64,000 nucleotides of DNA, taken from positions 1,054,001 to 1,118,000 of the forward strand of contig NZ_CP053844.1 of the NCBI RefSeq assembly GCF_013201685.1, read 5' to 3'. A program made the translations under genes and the position numbers. Each line of letters starts with the position of its first letter. Position 1 is the first letter of the stretch. The notes under the pieces were generated by a model, which saw only the letters and a list, made by a program, of their open reading frames with translations, had not been told where the DNA came from and searched no databases. Below are positions 8,279 to 17,046 of this stretch, piece by piece. This DNA is from Campylobacter geochelonis. Its GTDB lineage: Bacteria > Campylobacterota > Campylobacteria > Campylobacterales > Campylobacteraceae.

Positions 8279-11092
8279 ATGAGCGATTTGAAGTACCAAA
8301 ATTTTGCAAAAGGCGCAAGAGAGTTTTTAAAAAATAGAGTTTTTGATGACTATCTTCGCTGCTTTGCCTACGGAACAGAGGCTTCTTGTTACTTATATGT
8401 TCCAAAAGTTGTCGTTTTCCCTGATAGTGAAGAAGAGATTATAAAACTTGTAAAACTAGCTAATGAGTGTGATACCCCACTTTGCTTTCGCGCTGCTGGA
8501 AGCTCGCTATCTGGGCAATCAAGCTGTAAAGATGTGCTTGTAGTAGCTAATGAAAACTGGAAAAAAATCGAAGTTGGCGACAAAGGCGACATGATAAAAC
8601 TAGGCTGCGGTGTTATAGGTTCAGACGCGAATTTAGCTCTAAAAGAGTATAAGAAAAAAATCGGTCCAGATCCAGCAACTATCACAACTGCGCTAGTTGG
8701 TGGAATTTTAAACAACAACTCAAGCGGAATGTGTTGTGGTGTGGCGCAAAACAGTTATCAAACTATAAAATCCATTAGAGTTATCCTACACGATGCTACG
8801 CTAATTGATACAAGCGATGACTTTTCGGTAGCAAATTTTTTGCGAACTCACCCAAAAATGGTCGAAGAGCTACTTGGCATAAGAGATGAAATTTCTCAAG
8901 ATGAAGAGCTAAAAAATTTAATAATCAAAAAATATAAGATCAAAAACACAACGGGCTACGGACTAAACACATTTGTCGATTTTAGTGAGATAAAAGATAT
9001 AATCAACCATATTTTTGTCGGTAGCGAAGGCACTCTTGGCTTTGTTAGCGAGGTGGTTTATAACTGTGTTGAAGATAAAACTTATAAGGCGTGTGGGCTA
9101 CTTTTTTATAAGAATTTAAATGACGCTTCAAAAGTTGTTGTCGCACTTGGTGGACTTGGCGAGATTGTAAGCACTGCTGAGATGATGGATTATGCGTGTT
9201 TGGTTAGCGTTAGAGGCGTTGCTGGCGTGCCTGATGAAGTCTATAAAGTAGAAGAGGGAACAACTTGTTTACTAATCCAAACAGATAGCAACTCAAAAGA
9301 GGAGCTAGAAGAGAATTTAAAAACAATTAAAGCTGCCATAGAAAAGTATGAGTCTGCTTTAGAGCCGCTATATAGCGATGATGAAAAGATTTATAATGGC
9401 TGGTGGAAGATAAGAAAAGGAATCTTGCCAATCGCAGCAGGAAAAAGAAAAAGTGGTGCATCTGTCATAACAGAAGATGTATGCTTTGAGATAGAACAAT
9501 TTTGCGATGGGGTAAAGCTTATATCAAATTTGTTTGAAAAACACGGATTTAAGGATAATGGCATTATATTTGGTCATGCTTTGGCTGGAAATTTACACTT
9601 TGTAATCACTCCAAATTTAAGTGATAAACAAGAGTTTGAAAATTTCAAAGGTTTGGTTGAAGATTTAGCTAAAGAAGTGTCTCAAATGGGTGGAAGTGTT
9701 AAGGCTGAGCATGGAACAGGGCGAATGGTAGCGCCTTTTGTAGAGATGGAGTGGGGCGAAAAAGCTTACGCACTCAACCGTAAAATCAAAGCAATTTTTG
9801 ATCCAAAAGGGCTATTTAACCCAGATGTTATCATCACTGACGATAAAGAAATCCATGCTAAAAATCTTAAAAATATGAATGAAACCGATGATTATATAAA
9901 TTACTGCATGGAGTGTGGGTATTGTGAAAGAGCCTGTCCTAGCAGGTTTTTAACGCTAACTCCACGCCAAAGAATAGCTGTAACTAGAGAGATAGCAAGG
10001 CTAAGAGAAATAGGCGAAGAGACAAGAGCAAACAAACTTGCCAAAGAGTATGAGTATCTTGGCGATGAGACCTGTGCGGCGTGTTCGATGTGTAAAATTT
10101 ACTGTCCGCTTGAGATAGATACAGCTAAAATAGCGATAAATTTAAGAAGAAAAAACTCATATAAAAGCTATAAATTTGCAAATAAAATTTATGAAAATAT
10201 GGATAGAACGATAAAATTAGCTAAATTTGGACTAAGCATGGCAAGTATCAGTTATAGCATATTTGGTGCGAAAAATATCAGCGCGATAACTAAAAAAATC
10301 AACTCATTTACAACTTTTCCTTTTGCAAACGAGTATTTGCCACTAAAAAATAGTTATAAATTTGAAGATAAAGATTTTGGTGGCGATGAGCGCGTAGTTT
10401 ACTTTACGACCTGTATGAACCGAGGTTTTGCGCCATCAAAGCTAGCAGATGACAAACGCCCTATCCAAGAGGTTTTTGAATCAGTTTGTAAAAAAGCAAA
10501 AGTAGGGATAATCTATCCAAAAGATATCGATAAGCTATGCTGCGGTAAGAGTTTTATGGACTATGATGAGATTAGAGCGCGTAACAAAGAGGTGCTTAAA
10601 GCGGCATTAAAAGAGGCAAGTATGGATGGAAAATACCCTATAGTCTTTGATCACTCAGCCTGTTCGACATACGCATTGGGCGAGTTAAAAGATGAAAATG
10701 AGCTTAAAATTTTAGATATGGCAGAGTATTTACAAACATTAATGCCACGCCTTGAAATTCACAAAATCAACGAAAATGTCATGGTTCACAGTATGTGCAC
10801 GATGAAAAAGCAAGGCAAGGGCGAAGTAGTGGAGGATCTAGCAAAACTTTGCGTGAATGCAAACGTGTTTACAAGTGGCATAGACTGCTGTGGATTTGCC
10901 GGAAATAAGGGCTTTTTCACGCCTGAACTAAATTTAAGCGCTACAAAATCTTTAAGCAAAGCGGTTATGTTTTTACCGGCTGATTTAAAAAGAGGATATA
11001 GCAACTCAAGCACTTGTGAGATAGGACTTGGAGGGGCTGCTGGATTTGCGTTTTCGCATATTGTGTATTTAATCGATGAGTGTTCAAAATAA
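8279..11092 (+). CDS. FAD-linked, Fe-S D-lactate dehydrogenase-type oxidoreductase
   Basis: This 937-residue GlcD-GlcF-type fusion probably oxidises D-lactate or a related 2-hydroxyacid at the inner face of the membrane and passes electrons to menaquinone. The N-terminal PCMH FAD domain shows FRAAGSSLSGQSS and NNNSSGMCCG, followed by GSEGTLGF and a C-terminal FAD-oxidase cap. Two 4Fe-4S motifs follow, C543xxC546xxC549xxxC553 and C599xxC602xxC605xxxC609, then two CCG-type segments (CCGKSFMD and DCCGFAGNKG near 869). The start is the ATG at 8279 with AAGGAG upstream. I recall C. jejuni Cj1585c as a similar protein. Glycolate as substrate cannot be excluded. It is a single-gene unit closed by a terminator. 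Confidence 0.88.
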   Translation: MSDLKYQNFAKGAREFLKNRVFDDYLRCFAYGTEASCYLYVPKVVVFPDSEEEIIKLVKLANECDTPLCFRAAGSSLSGQSSCKDVLVVANENWKKIEVGDKGDMIKLGCGVIGSDANLALKEYKKKIGPDPATITTALVGGILNNNSSGMCCGVAQNSYQTIKSIRVILHDATLIDTSDDFSVANFLRTHPKMVEELLGIRDEISQDEELKNLIIKKYKIKNTTGYGLNTFVDFSEIKDIINHIFVGSEGTLGFVSEVVYNCVEDKTYKACGLLFYKNLNDASKVVVALGGLGEIVSTAEMMDYACLVSVRGVAGVPDEVYKVEEGTTCLLIQTDSNSKEELEENLKTIKAAIEKYESALEPLYSDDEKIYNGWWKIRKGILPIAAGKRKSGASVITEDVCFEIEQFCDGVKLISNLFEKHGFKDNGIIFGHALAGNLHFVITPNLSDKQEFENFKGLVEDLAKEVSQMGGSVKAEHGTGRMVAPFVEMEWGEKAYALNRKIKAIFDPKGLFNPDVIITDDKEIHAKNLKNMNETDDYINYCMECGYCERACPSRFLTLTPRQRIAVTREIARLREIGEETRANKLAKEYEYLGDETCAACSMCKIYCPLEIDTAKIAINLRRKNSYKSYKFANKIYENMDRTIKLAKFGLSMASISYSIFGAKNISAITKKINSFTTFPFANEYLPLKNSYKFEDKDFGGDERVVYFTTCMNRGFAPSKLADDKRPIQEVFESVCKKAKVGIIYPKDIDKLCCGKSFMDYDEIRARNKEVLKAALKEASMDGKYPIVFDHSACSTYALGELKDENELKILDMAEYLQTLMPRLEIHKINENVMVHSMCTMKKQGKGEVVEDLAKLCVNANVFTSGIDCCGFAGNKGFFTPELNLSATKSLSKAVMFLPADLKRGYSNSSTCEIGLGGAAGFAFSHIVYLIDECSK

Positions 11093-11142
11093 AATGGCAA
11101 ATAAGAAAAGCCGTTTTAAACGATTTTAAAAACACTTATCTG

Positions 11143-11177
11143 GCTATACTTTGGCAAGTGGCTAAAGTATAGCTTTT
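11143..11177 (+). terminator. Rho-independent terminator after the lactate-dehydrogenase-type gene
   Basis: A perfect 10-bp stem, GCTATACTTT paired with AAAGTATAGC, has an 11-base loop and is followed by TTTTGTTT. It lies 51 bases after the stop codon. Confidence 0.8.
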
Positions 11178-11445
11178 GTTTAAGCGTGGATTAAGCTTTG
11201 CTTGTTTGCGCAGTATTCTGTAAAACAAGATTTGAAACTCAAATTTCTATTTTTTACTATTTTTTAACTGTAGTTGAACTTATCTTTATGTGATTTTACT
11301 ATGATTGACTAAATTTATTAAACTTTTCTAAATTTAAAAACTTAACTATAAAAATCACGCCGTAAATATCGGCAATATCTAAATTTATATAAGAATTAAA
11401 ATGATATTAATAAGACATATTTATAAAAAACAAAAATAATGTAGA
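11178..11445. other. AT-rich spacer without a gene
   Basis: No open frame with a start and ribosome site is seen on either strand. The right end leads into the TATAAT of the broken lipoprotein gene. Confidence 0.6.
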
Positions 11446-11451
11446 TATAAT
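11446..11451 (+). promoter_or_regulatory. -10 box for the interrupted lipoprotein gene
   Basis: TATAAT stands 27 bases before the ATG at 11479, and an AAAGGG ribosome site follows. The expression signals of the broken gene therefore still look intact. Confidence 0.5.
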
Positions 11452-11478
11452 TTTGAAATTTTTAATAAAGGGTTTGAT

Positions 11479-12216
11479 ATGAAAAAGAGGTCGTTTTTGG
11501 CTGTAGCTTTTGGTATGATTTTAGCAGGTTGTGGCGAAAATAATATCAACACCGTAAAAAACTAGACATTTCCACAAGATAAATCCATGACAATCGGCAC
11601 CGCAATCGATAGTTACAAAGGCTTTGAAAAAGTCGTTTGGAGCGATGTTAGCACAAAAGAGCAAAAGCTAGTTGATGCTGTAGTGAGTGTTAAAAAAGAT
11701 GTTTTAAAAGCTGAATTTGATGAAAAAAATGCAAAATATCAAGAAGTATTACAGCGTTCAAAAGATAAAGTGCAAAAAAATATAAAAGATAATATTCAGT
11801 ATGTCATAAACGAATACAACGCTCAAAAAAGCGATACTTCACCACAAATATCAGAAAAAGAAATCATAGAATTGGCAAACAAATATTGCACCTATAATGA
11901 TGGATTTATAGCAATAAGCAATTGCGATAAAGAGGCTGTTTTTGGTTTAAAAGATACTCATGCGCTTAAGTACACACACTTTTGGCAAGCAGTAAATCTA
12001 GCAAATCGTCTATCTGGTGTAAAACGTGCATTAGAACAACAACCAAAAGTGCTTTTTCAAGATGAGCCAAAAGAGGTAAAATCAAGAGAGTATAAATTTA
12101 ACTTTGTGATAAATACCGATAAAACTGTCAATATAAAGGGCGTTTTTCTTAGCCAAGACAGAGCAAAAGTGAAACGCTCCGGACTTGATATACTTTCAAA
12201 AATTTATAAAAGATAG
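11479..12216 (+). pseudogene. Lipoprotein gene interrupted by an in-frame amber codon
   Basis: The ATG at 11479, behind AAAGGG, opens a lipoprotein signal (MKKRSFLAVAF, then lipobox ILAGC). The frame runs to a TAG at codon 29 (11563-11565). Without any shift it continues after the TAG as TFPQDKSMTIGTAIDSYKGF for a further 217 codons to 12216. The only later ATG, at 11587, has no ribosome site and would lose the signal peptide. The simplest reading is one nonsense mutation in a gene for a secreted lipoprotein of about 245 residues. The mature part is charged, with a possible coiled coil around residues 85-120. Its function is unknown. Readthrough or a sequencing error are the alternatives. Confidence 0.85.
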
Positions 12217-12227
12217 GTTTGCGCGTT

Positions 12228-12261
12228 TTATTTGGTGTTAAATCAATTTAGCACCAAATAA
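12228..12261. repeat. Inverted repeat after the broken lipoprotein gene
   Basis: TTATTTGGTGTTAAA and TTTAGCACCAAATAA pair over 15 positions (one G-T) around a TCAA loop, 11 bases after the stop. There is no strong T-run behind it, so it is a probable but imperfect terminator. Confidence 0.55.
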
Positions 12262-13905
12262 AGAAAATATTTATATTTCGCAAAATCTTGCAAAATTTAA
12301 AATAAACTTTTTATAAAAATTAGAATGTAAATTTATAAAATCATACAAATACTTCTTATGAAAACAATAGATTAAAAACTTTAATCTGATTTAACTAGAT
12401 TTAAAAAAACTGCTTGTGAATTTAAGAATTTTGTAAAATCATCTATGAAACCTCAAAAAGACTTTTTAGAAATTTTACCAAATGCTTAAGTTTAAAAATA
12501 GGGTAGAAGTGGATTTGTGTTTTTAAATTTAAAAAATAAATTTGTAAATATTTTGATTAGTTTATAAATTTTGACACAAATATTTTTATATAGAAAAGTT
12601 AAATTTAACCATATAAATTTATTTATAAAATTTTACATATAATATTTAAAATATCAAATTTTGCTAGCAAAGCATATAAAAACGGTTTTACTAACTTTTT
12701 ATTTTTTAAACTCTTTTGATAGAACAAACTTTGTTTCGTTTAAAAATTTATTGCCAAACAACTTTATATAAAAATCTAACTTAAACTATCAAGAGAAATC
12801 AAGAAAATAGGGTAGATATTTTTATAGTTAATTTTGTAAAAAATAGTAAAAATCTTTGCAAAGATTTTTAGAAAAAATATCTAAATTTAAAGCTTAAAAT
12901 TTATATTTATACCTAAGTATTTTAAAAATACAGCTTGAATTTACAAACTAGCCAAATTTAAAAACTACACAAATTTATACTTAAATTTATATGGATAAGT
13001 TAGAAATTCACAAAAGGTAAACTCGCTAAATCACGCTATACAGGGTTTGGTTAATGCTACTTATGTTTTGGGAGATGTTTATTTATATTTGTTTGAAAAT
13101 TATAGTTTTCAATACAAAATATATAAAATAGCTTGTATTTTATCTTTTGACACAGATTTATATGCGCATTTATAAGCACTTTTATATGTAAAGTTTTCAT
13201 ACATTTTTTAGCATTTTATTTATTAAAAATATCTGCAAAATATCTATGAAATTTAGCCAAATTTCACTTTTTAAAATCTAGTCAAACAATTTTATATGTA
13301 AAATGCTTTTAAATCGATTTTTAGATTTATCTATTTTGATTTGTGTAAAATATTAAATATTATATTTTTTAACACGTTTATCAAAGTAAAATCTCTATTA
13401 TAAATTTATATCTTATTTACTTTGATAAAATTTGGATTTAATTTATGGCTTATGATTTAAAACCGCAAATTTATTTATCTTTTGATAAAAGGCGATATCG
13501 TTTTTTATACAATTTTTACTTTAAACTTGCACCCTATTTTTATTTAGCATTTTTTTAATTTGTCATATTTATATAGTTGCTAAGTTTTGCTAGATTATTT
13601 TTAACTATATTTAATGTATAAAATCCGTACCGCCCTTCTTTTTTAAATCTATAAATTTAGAAACTAAAAAATCAAATTGTTTTTAAACTTATCTATTTTT
13701 ATAAATTTAAAAATCAGCTTTTTAACATCCTATTTACCCTATTTTTAACCAATATCTAGCTATCGCTATGGTTTTTAGCTTTTTAAAAAAGTTAAATTTG
13801 TATCATTAAATTTAACTTCAATTTAACCTCGCCCTATTCTTAAACAAACAGTAAATTTTTTATACTATTTTTTAACTTTCACATTTTTTTCACATTTTTT
13901 TACAT
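12262..13905. other. 1.6 kb very AT-rich region with no intact gene
   Basis: Runs of AAATTTATAAA-type sequence fill this stretch and no supported gene is present on either strand. One open stretch without a start codon at about 13006-13173 on the plus strand reads like protein (NSLNHAIQGLVNATYVLGDV) and may be a gene remnant. A 24-bp perfect palindrome lies at 12847-12870. Nothing resembling a mobile element, tRNA or known ncRNA was seen. Confidence 0.6.
12847..12870. repeat. 24-bp perfect palindrome
   Basis: The two 12-base halves, TAAAAATCTTTG and CAAAGATTTTTA, are exact reverse complements. As RNA this gives a stem ending in a T-run on either strand, so it could act as a bidirectional terminator, though no gene lies next to it. 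Confidence 0.7.
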
Positions 13906-13911
13906 TATAAT
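13906..13911 (+). promoter_or_regulatory. -10 box of the fcc-like cluster
   Basis: TATAAT lies 30 bases before the GTG at 13941, behind a periodic T-rich tract with two CACATTTTTT units and no -35 box. This is the normal sigma-70 promoter form in Campylobacter. It probably drives the whole respiratory cluster. Confidence 0.6.
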
Positions 13912-13940
13912 TTTTAAAATTTTCAATCAAGGAGAACTCA

Positions 13941-15428
13941 GTGGAAAGACGAAATTTTATAAAATTTTCTCTAGGAAGTGGCGCTTTCGCCCTTGCTTCA
14001 AACCTTAACGCAGACACTACAACTTCAAAAAACGAGCCAAAATTTGATGGCGAATGGGACGTGATAGTCGTAGGAAGTGGCATAAGTGGGCATATTTGCG
14101 CGACATATCTAGCAAAAAACGGTAAAAAAGTTTTAATGATAGAAAAGATGAATAGAGTCGGCGGCAACTCAGCCCTATCTCAACAAGATTTTGCTGTTAT
14201 GGGCTCAGATCTTCAAAAGCGAGATGGCATAAAAGATAGTGTTGAACTTTTCTTAAAGGATTTAAACAACGCTGGCAAAGGTTACAATCACACAGAACAA
14301 AGCCTTAGGGTTATCAAAAACTCAAACGAAGCTTACGAATTTGCTAAATCGTGCGGTATAAAATACTCTGATAAGCTTAAATTTTTAGGCGGTCATAGTG
14401 TAGCTAGAACGGTTCAAACACTAGGTGGTGGCGGCGCTGCTATACAAAGTATTCATAAAACTTTTATGGAAAATGGCGGAGAGTTTATCAACGAGTGCAA
14501 GGCTGATGAGATTTTAAAAGATGAAAACGGCAGAGTCGTTGGCGTTAGTGTTAGAGTTGATTACCGTTTTGATAGAGAGCTTAAAAATGATGATAGAGAG
14601 AACAAAAGTGGTGTTAGAAAAACATTTAGAGCAAAAGATGCTGTGATATTTGCTACTGGCGGATACAGCAGAGATGTTGAGTTTAGAACTATCATGAACC
14701 CAAGACTAAAAAGAGCAAACACTCCATCAAATTTAGGTCAAACAGCAGGAGCGCTAAAGATGATGTTAGCAGCTGGAGCTACGCCTGTTCAGTTGTGTTT
14801 GACAAGATTTTCTTTTGGAATTCCAACCGAGGATTTGTTATATGGAATCATGGTTGATAAAAACAGTGATAGATTTTTAAACGAAGATGGCGATAGACAA
14901 GGATTAAGCGATAAAATTTTAGCTCATATGGATAAAATCGACACTTATAGCTATCCGGTTGCGATTTTTGATAGTGTTGGTTTTGGCAACTCTCACGATC
15001 CAAAAAGAATGCAAAGCTTTATGCAAAGTGGCAAGATGAAAGAGTTTGCAACTTTAGAAAAACTTTGCGAGTTTTATAAACTTCCGCTTGAAAATTTAGA
15101 AAAAACTATAAAAAAATACAACGAAAACATAGCTAAAAATGCAGATGAGTTTAAAAAAGATGCAAACAAACTTAAAGGCTCAACTATAGCAAAAGCCCCT
15201 TACTACGCTATTTTTGCAGCTCCAGGACTAAGCTATACTCAAGGTGGCGTTTGGGTAAATACCGACATGCAAGTTATCTCACTTGCAACAAACGAGCCGA
15301 TAAACGGCTTTTATGCTGTTGGAGAAGCAACTGGCGGAACTCATGGCGCTAGTAGGCTAACTAGTTGCTCTATACCTGATTGTATGACGTCTGGCTTGCT
15401 TGCTGCAAAAGCTATCTTAAAGGCATAA
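13941..15428 (+). CDS. Tat-exported FAD reductase, FccA-like (fumarate/methacrylate/urocanate reductase family)
   Basis: This 495-residue periplasmic flavoprotein belongs to the FAD_binding_2 fumarate-reductase family. The N-terminus ERRNFIKFSLG is a twin-arginine signal. The FAD dinucleotide motif is VVGSGISG (about 44-51). The active-site region RFLNEDGDRQG matches the Arg-bearing loop of fumarate reductases, and HGASR near 468-472 matches their substrate His/Arg pair. It has no CxxCH, so electrons must come from the two cytochromes encoded next. The start is GTG with AAGGAG upstream. The arrangement resembles Wolinella fccABC. The exact acceptor (fumarate, methacrylate, urocanate or another enoate) cannot be told from sequence. 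Confidence 0.85.
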   Translation: MERRNFIKFSLGSGAFALASNLNADTTTSKNEPKFDGEWDVIVVGSGISGHICATYLAKNGKKVLMIEKMNRVGGNSALSQQDFAVMGSDLQKRDGIKDSVELFLKDLNNAGKGYNHTEQSLRVIKNSNEAYEFAKSCGIKYSDKLKFLGGHSVARTVQTLGGGGAAIQSIHKTFMENGGEFINECKADEILKDENGRVVGVSVRVDYRFDRELKNDDRENKSGVRKTFRAKDAVIFATGGYSRDVEFRTIMNPRLKRANTPSNLGQTAGALKMMLAAGATPVQLCLTRFSFGIPTEDLLYGIMVDKNSDRFLNEDGDRQGLSDKILAHMDKIDTYSYPVAIFDSVGFGNSHDPKRMQSFMQSGKMKEFATLEKLCEFYKLPLENLEKTIKKYNENIAKNADEFKKDANKLKGSTIAKAPYYAIFAAPGLSYTQGGVWVNTDMQVISLATNEPINGFYAVGEATGGTHGASRLTSCSIPDCMTSGLLAAKAILKA

Positions 15429-15429
15429 T

Positions 15430-15825
15430 ATGAAAAAAGTTTTTTTAATCATGCTATTTTTTGTTACTTTAGCTTTTAGCCAAAGTAAATTTCCCGGTTT
15501 TGAGGAGTATTTTAAATATGATCAAAACCAAACTTATGCTCTTAAAAACGCTCATAAAGATGCTAAACTTCAGTGCTTTCACTGTCATGAGGGAACTGAT
15601 ATAAAAGAGTATAAAGAGGTCAAAACCGATACTTGTCTAACCTGTCATGAAAGTAAAGAAAAAGTTGCAAAAAGGCTTTATTTCTTAGGCGAGAAAAACC
15701 CACATAACTCAGTTCATGATGGTGCAAATTTGAGTTGTCATGTGTGTCATAACTCTCATAAACCATCTTTTAATATGTGCAACGACTGCCATAATACCAA
15801 AAATTGGATGAGGGAAATTAAATGA
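15430..15825 (+). CDS. Periplasmic tetraheme cytochrome c (FccB-like)
   Basis: This 131-residue protein has a Sec signal peptide (about 1-17, MKKVFLIMLFFVTLAFS) and four heme c motifs: CFHCH (49-53), CLTCH (69-73), CHVCH (103-107) and CNDCH (117-121). Spare histidines near each motif can act as axial ligands. It begins one base after the flavoprotein stop and overlaps the next gene by 4 bases. Its likely job is to hand electrons to the flavoprotein, replacing the heme domain fused in Shewanella flavocytochrome c. It is similar in size to small tetraheme c3-like cytochromes. Confidence 0.88.
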   Translation: MKKVFLIMLFFVTLAFSQSKFPGFEEYFKYDQNQTYALKNAHKDAKLQCFHCHEGTDIKEYKEVKTDTCLTCHESKEKVAKRLYFLGEKNPHNSVHDGANLSCHVCHNSHKPSFNMCNDCHNTKNWMREIK

Positions 15826-16364
15826 AAAAAAGAAAATTTATGATATTATTAGCAGGTGTAATTTTAGGTGTGGTTTTTGCTTATGGCGGATATAAAGCGG
15901 TAAAATTGACTGGCGATTTGCCATTTTGTGCAAGTTGTCATGTCATGGAGCCTATGGCTGCAAGTTATCACAACGATGTTCACTCGGGTATTGGCGAAAG
16001 TGGAGTTAAGGCAAGTTGTACGAGTTGCCACCTTCCGCATGATAATGTGGTAAATTATATCTTTACTAAAGCAAAAACTGGTCTATATGAGCTTGGCGTA
16101 ACTGCTCTTGGGAAAGATAAAGATGTGGATTGGTATAAAAAGCTAGAAAATAGAAGCAAATTCACATATGACACTGGTTGTATGGATTGTCATGAAAAAA
16201 TACTAGATAAAAAAACCAGCAAACATCCTAAAGAGCTTGAAATGCACGCTCACTATGTGCTTTTAAAAGGCACAAAAGATGAGATAAGTTGCACGACTTG
16301 CCACACTCACGTAGGACATAATGGTTTAAGAGGAGAGCTTAGAGCGCTTAAACCTGAATTTTAA
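15822..16364 (+). CDS. NapC/NrfH-family membrane tetraheme cytochrome c (FccC-like quinol dehydrogenase)
   Basis: This 180-residue protein is anchored by one N-terminal helix (7-28) and faces the periplasm. It has four heme motifs: CASCH (36-40), CTSCH (66-70), CMDCH (120-124) and CTTCH (157-161). The segment VMEPMAASYHNDVHSG is the NapC/NrfH signature around the first heme, with the Met ligand. Such proteins take electrons from menaquinol and pass them to periplasmic cytochromes. Overlap with the gene before (ATGA) points to one complex: quinol to this protein, to the tetraheme cytochrome, to the flavoprotein. Confidence 0.92.
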   Translation: MKKRKFMILLAGVILGVVFAYGGYKAVKLTGDLPFCASCHVMEPMAASYHNDVHSGIGESGVKASCTSCHLPHDNVVNYIFTKAKTGLYELGVTALGKDKDVDWYKKLENRSKFTYDTGCMDCHEKILDKKTSKHPKELEMHAHYVLLKGTKDEISCTTCHTHVGHNGLRGELRALKPEF

Positions 16365-16377
16365 CAAAAGGCGTTTT

Positions 16378-17046
16378 ATGGGGCTTGAAGAGCTAGATGT
16401 ACTGTATGCTGAGGATGAGGAAGATGTAGCTTGCCATGTGATAGATGTTTTAGAGCTTTGCTTTAAAAATGTCTATCACGCAAAAGATGGGCTTGAGCTT
16501 TTAGAACTTTATGAAAAACACAAACCAGATATCTTGCTTCTTGATGTAAATATGCCCTGCCTTAGCGGCTTGGAGGCGCTAAAACGCATACGAGCGAGTG
16601 ATTTAACGACCCCAGCTGTAATGCTAACTGCTAAAAACGAGCAAGAAACTCTGCTTTTAGCAGTTGAACAGTTTATCACCAAATACATCATCAAACCTTT
16701 CGATAAAGATACTTTAATGCAAGCTCTTAAGATTTGCGATACGCAAATTCAAAAGTCAAAATCTGTAAAAATATCATCAAATTTGACATTTTATCCGCAA
16801 AAATCTTGTATAGTAAATCAAGATGAGTCTATAAATTTATCTAAAAAAGAGCTGTTGATGTTAGAAATTTTAGTAAAAAATGGCTCAAATATAAGCTCAT
16901 ATCAAGAGATTATAAACTATGTTTATGATGGCGATGGGAGCGACAATGCTGTTAAAATTCTCATAAAAGATCTTAGAAAAAAGCTAGGAAGCCAAACTAT
17001 AAAAAATATCTCTGGCATCGGATATAGGCTTGAAAAAGATTTATAA
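16378..17046 (+). CDS. OmpR/PhoB-type response regulator of the fcc-like cluster
   Basis: This 222-residue regulator has a receiver domain (about 7-120) with the acidic pocket EDEED, phospho-acceptor D56 (DILLLDVNMP), MLTAK and the KPF lysine. A winged-helix DNA-binding domain (about 130-222) ends NISGIGYRLEKDL. It starts 13 bases after the cytochrome gene, and the sensor kinase gene overlaps its 3' end by 17 bases. It most likely controls the flavoprotein-cytochrome genes in response to their substrate; the target site is not identified. Confidence 0.92.
   Translation: MGLEELDVLYAEDEEDVACHVIDVLELCFKNVYHAKDGLELLELYEKHKPDILLLDVNMPCLSGLEALKRIRASDLTTPAVMLTAKNEQETLLLAVEQFITKYIIKPFDKDTLMQALKICDTQIQKSKSVKISSNLTFYPQKSCIVNQDESINLSKKELLMLEILVKNGSNISSYQEIINYVYDGDGSDNAVKILIKDLRKKLGSQTIKNISGIGYRLEKDL

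Noticed and set aside
12480-13845. Recurring AATAGGGTA / CCCTATTTTTA words in the AT-rich region
   Set aside because: About five loose matches on both strands, with irregular spacing and no flanking similarity; not enough for a repeat family or CRISPR.
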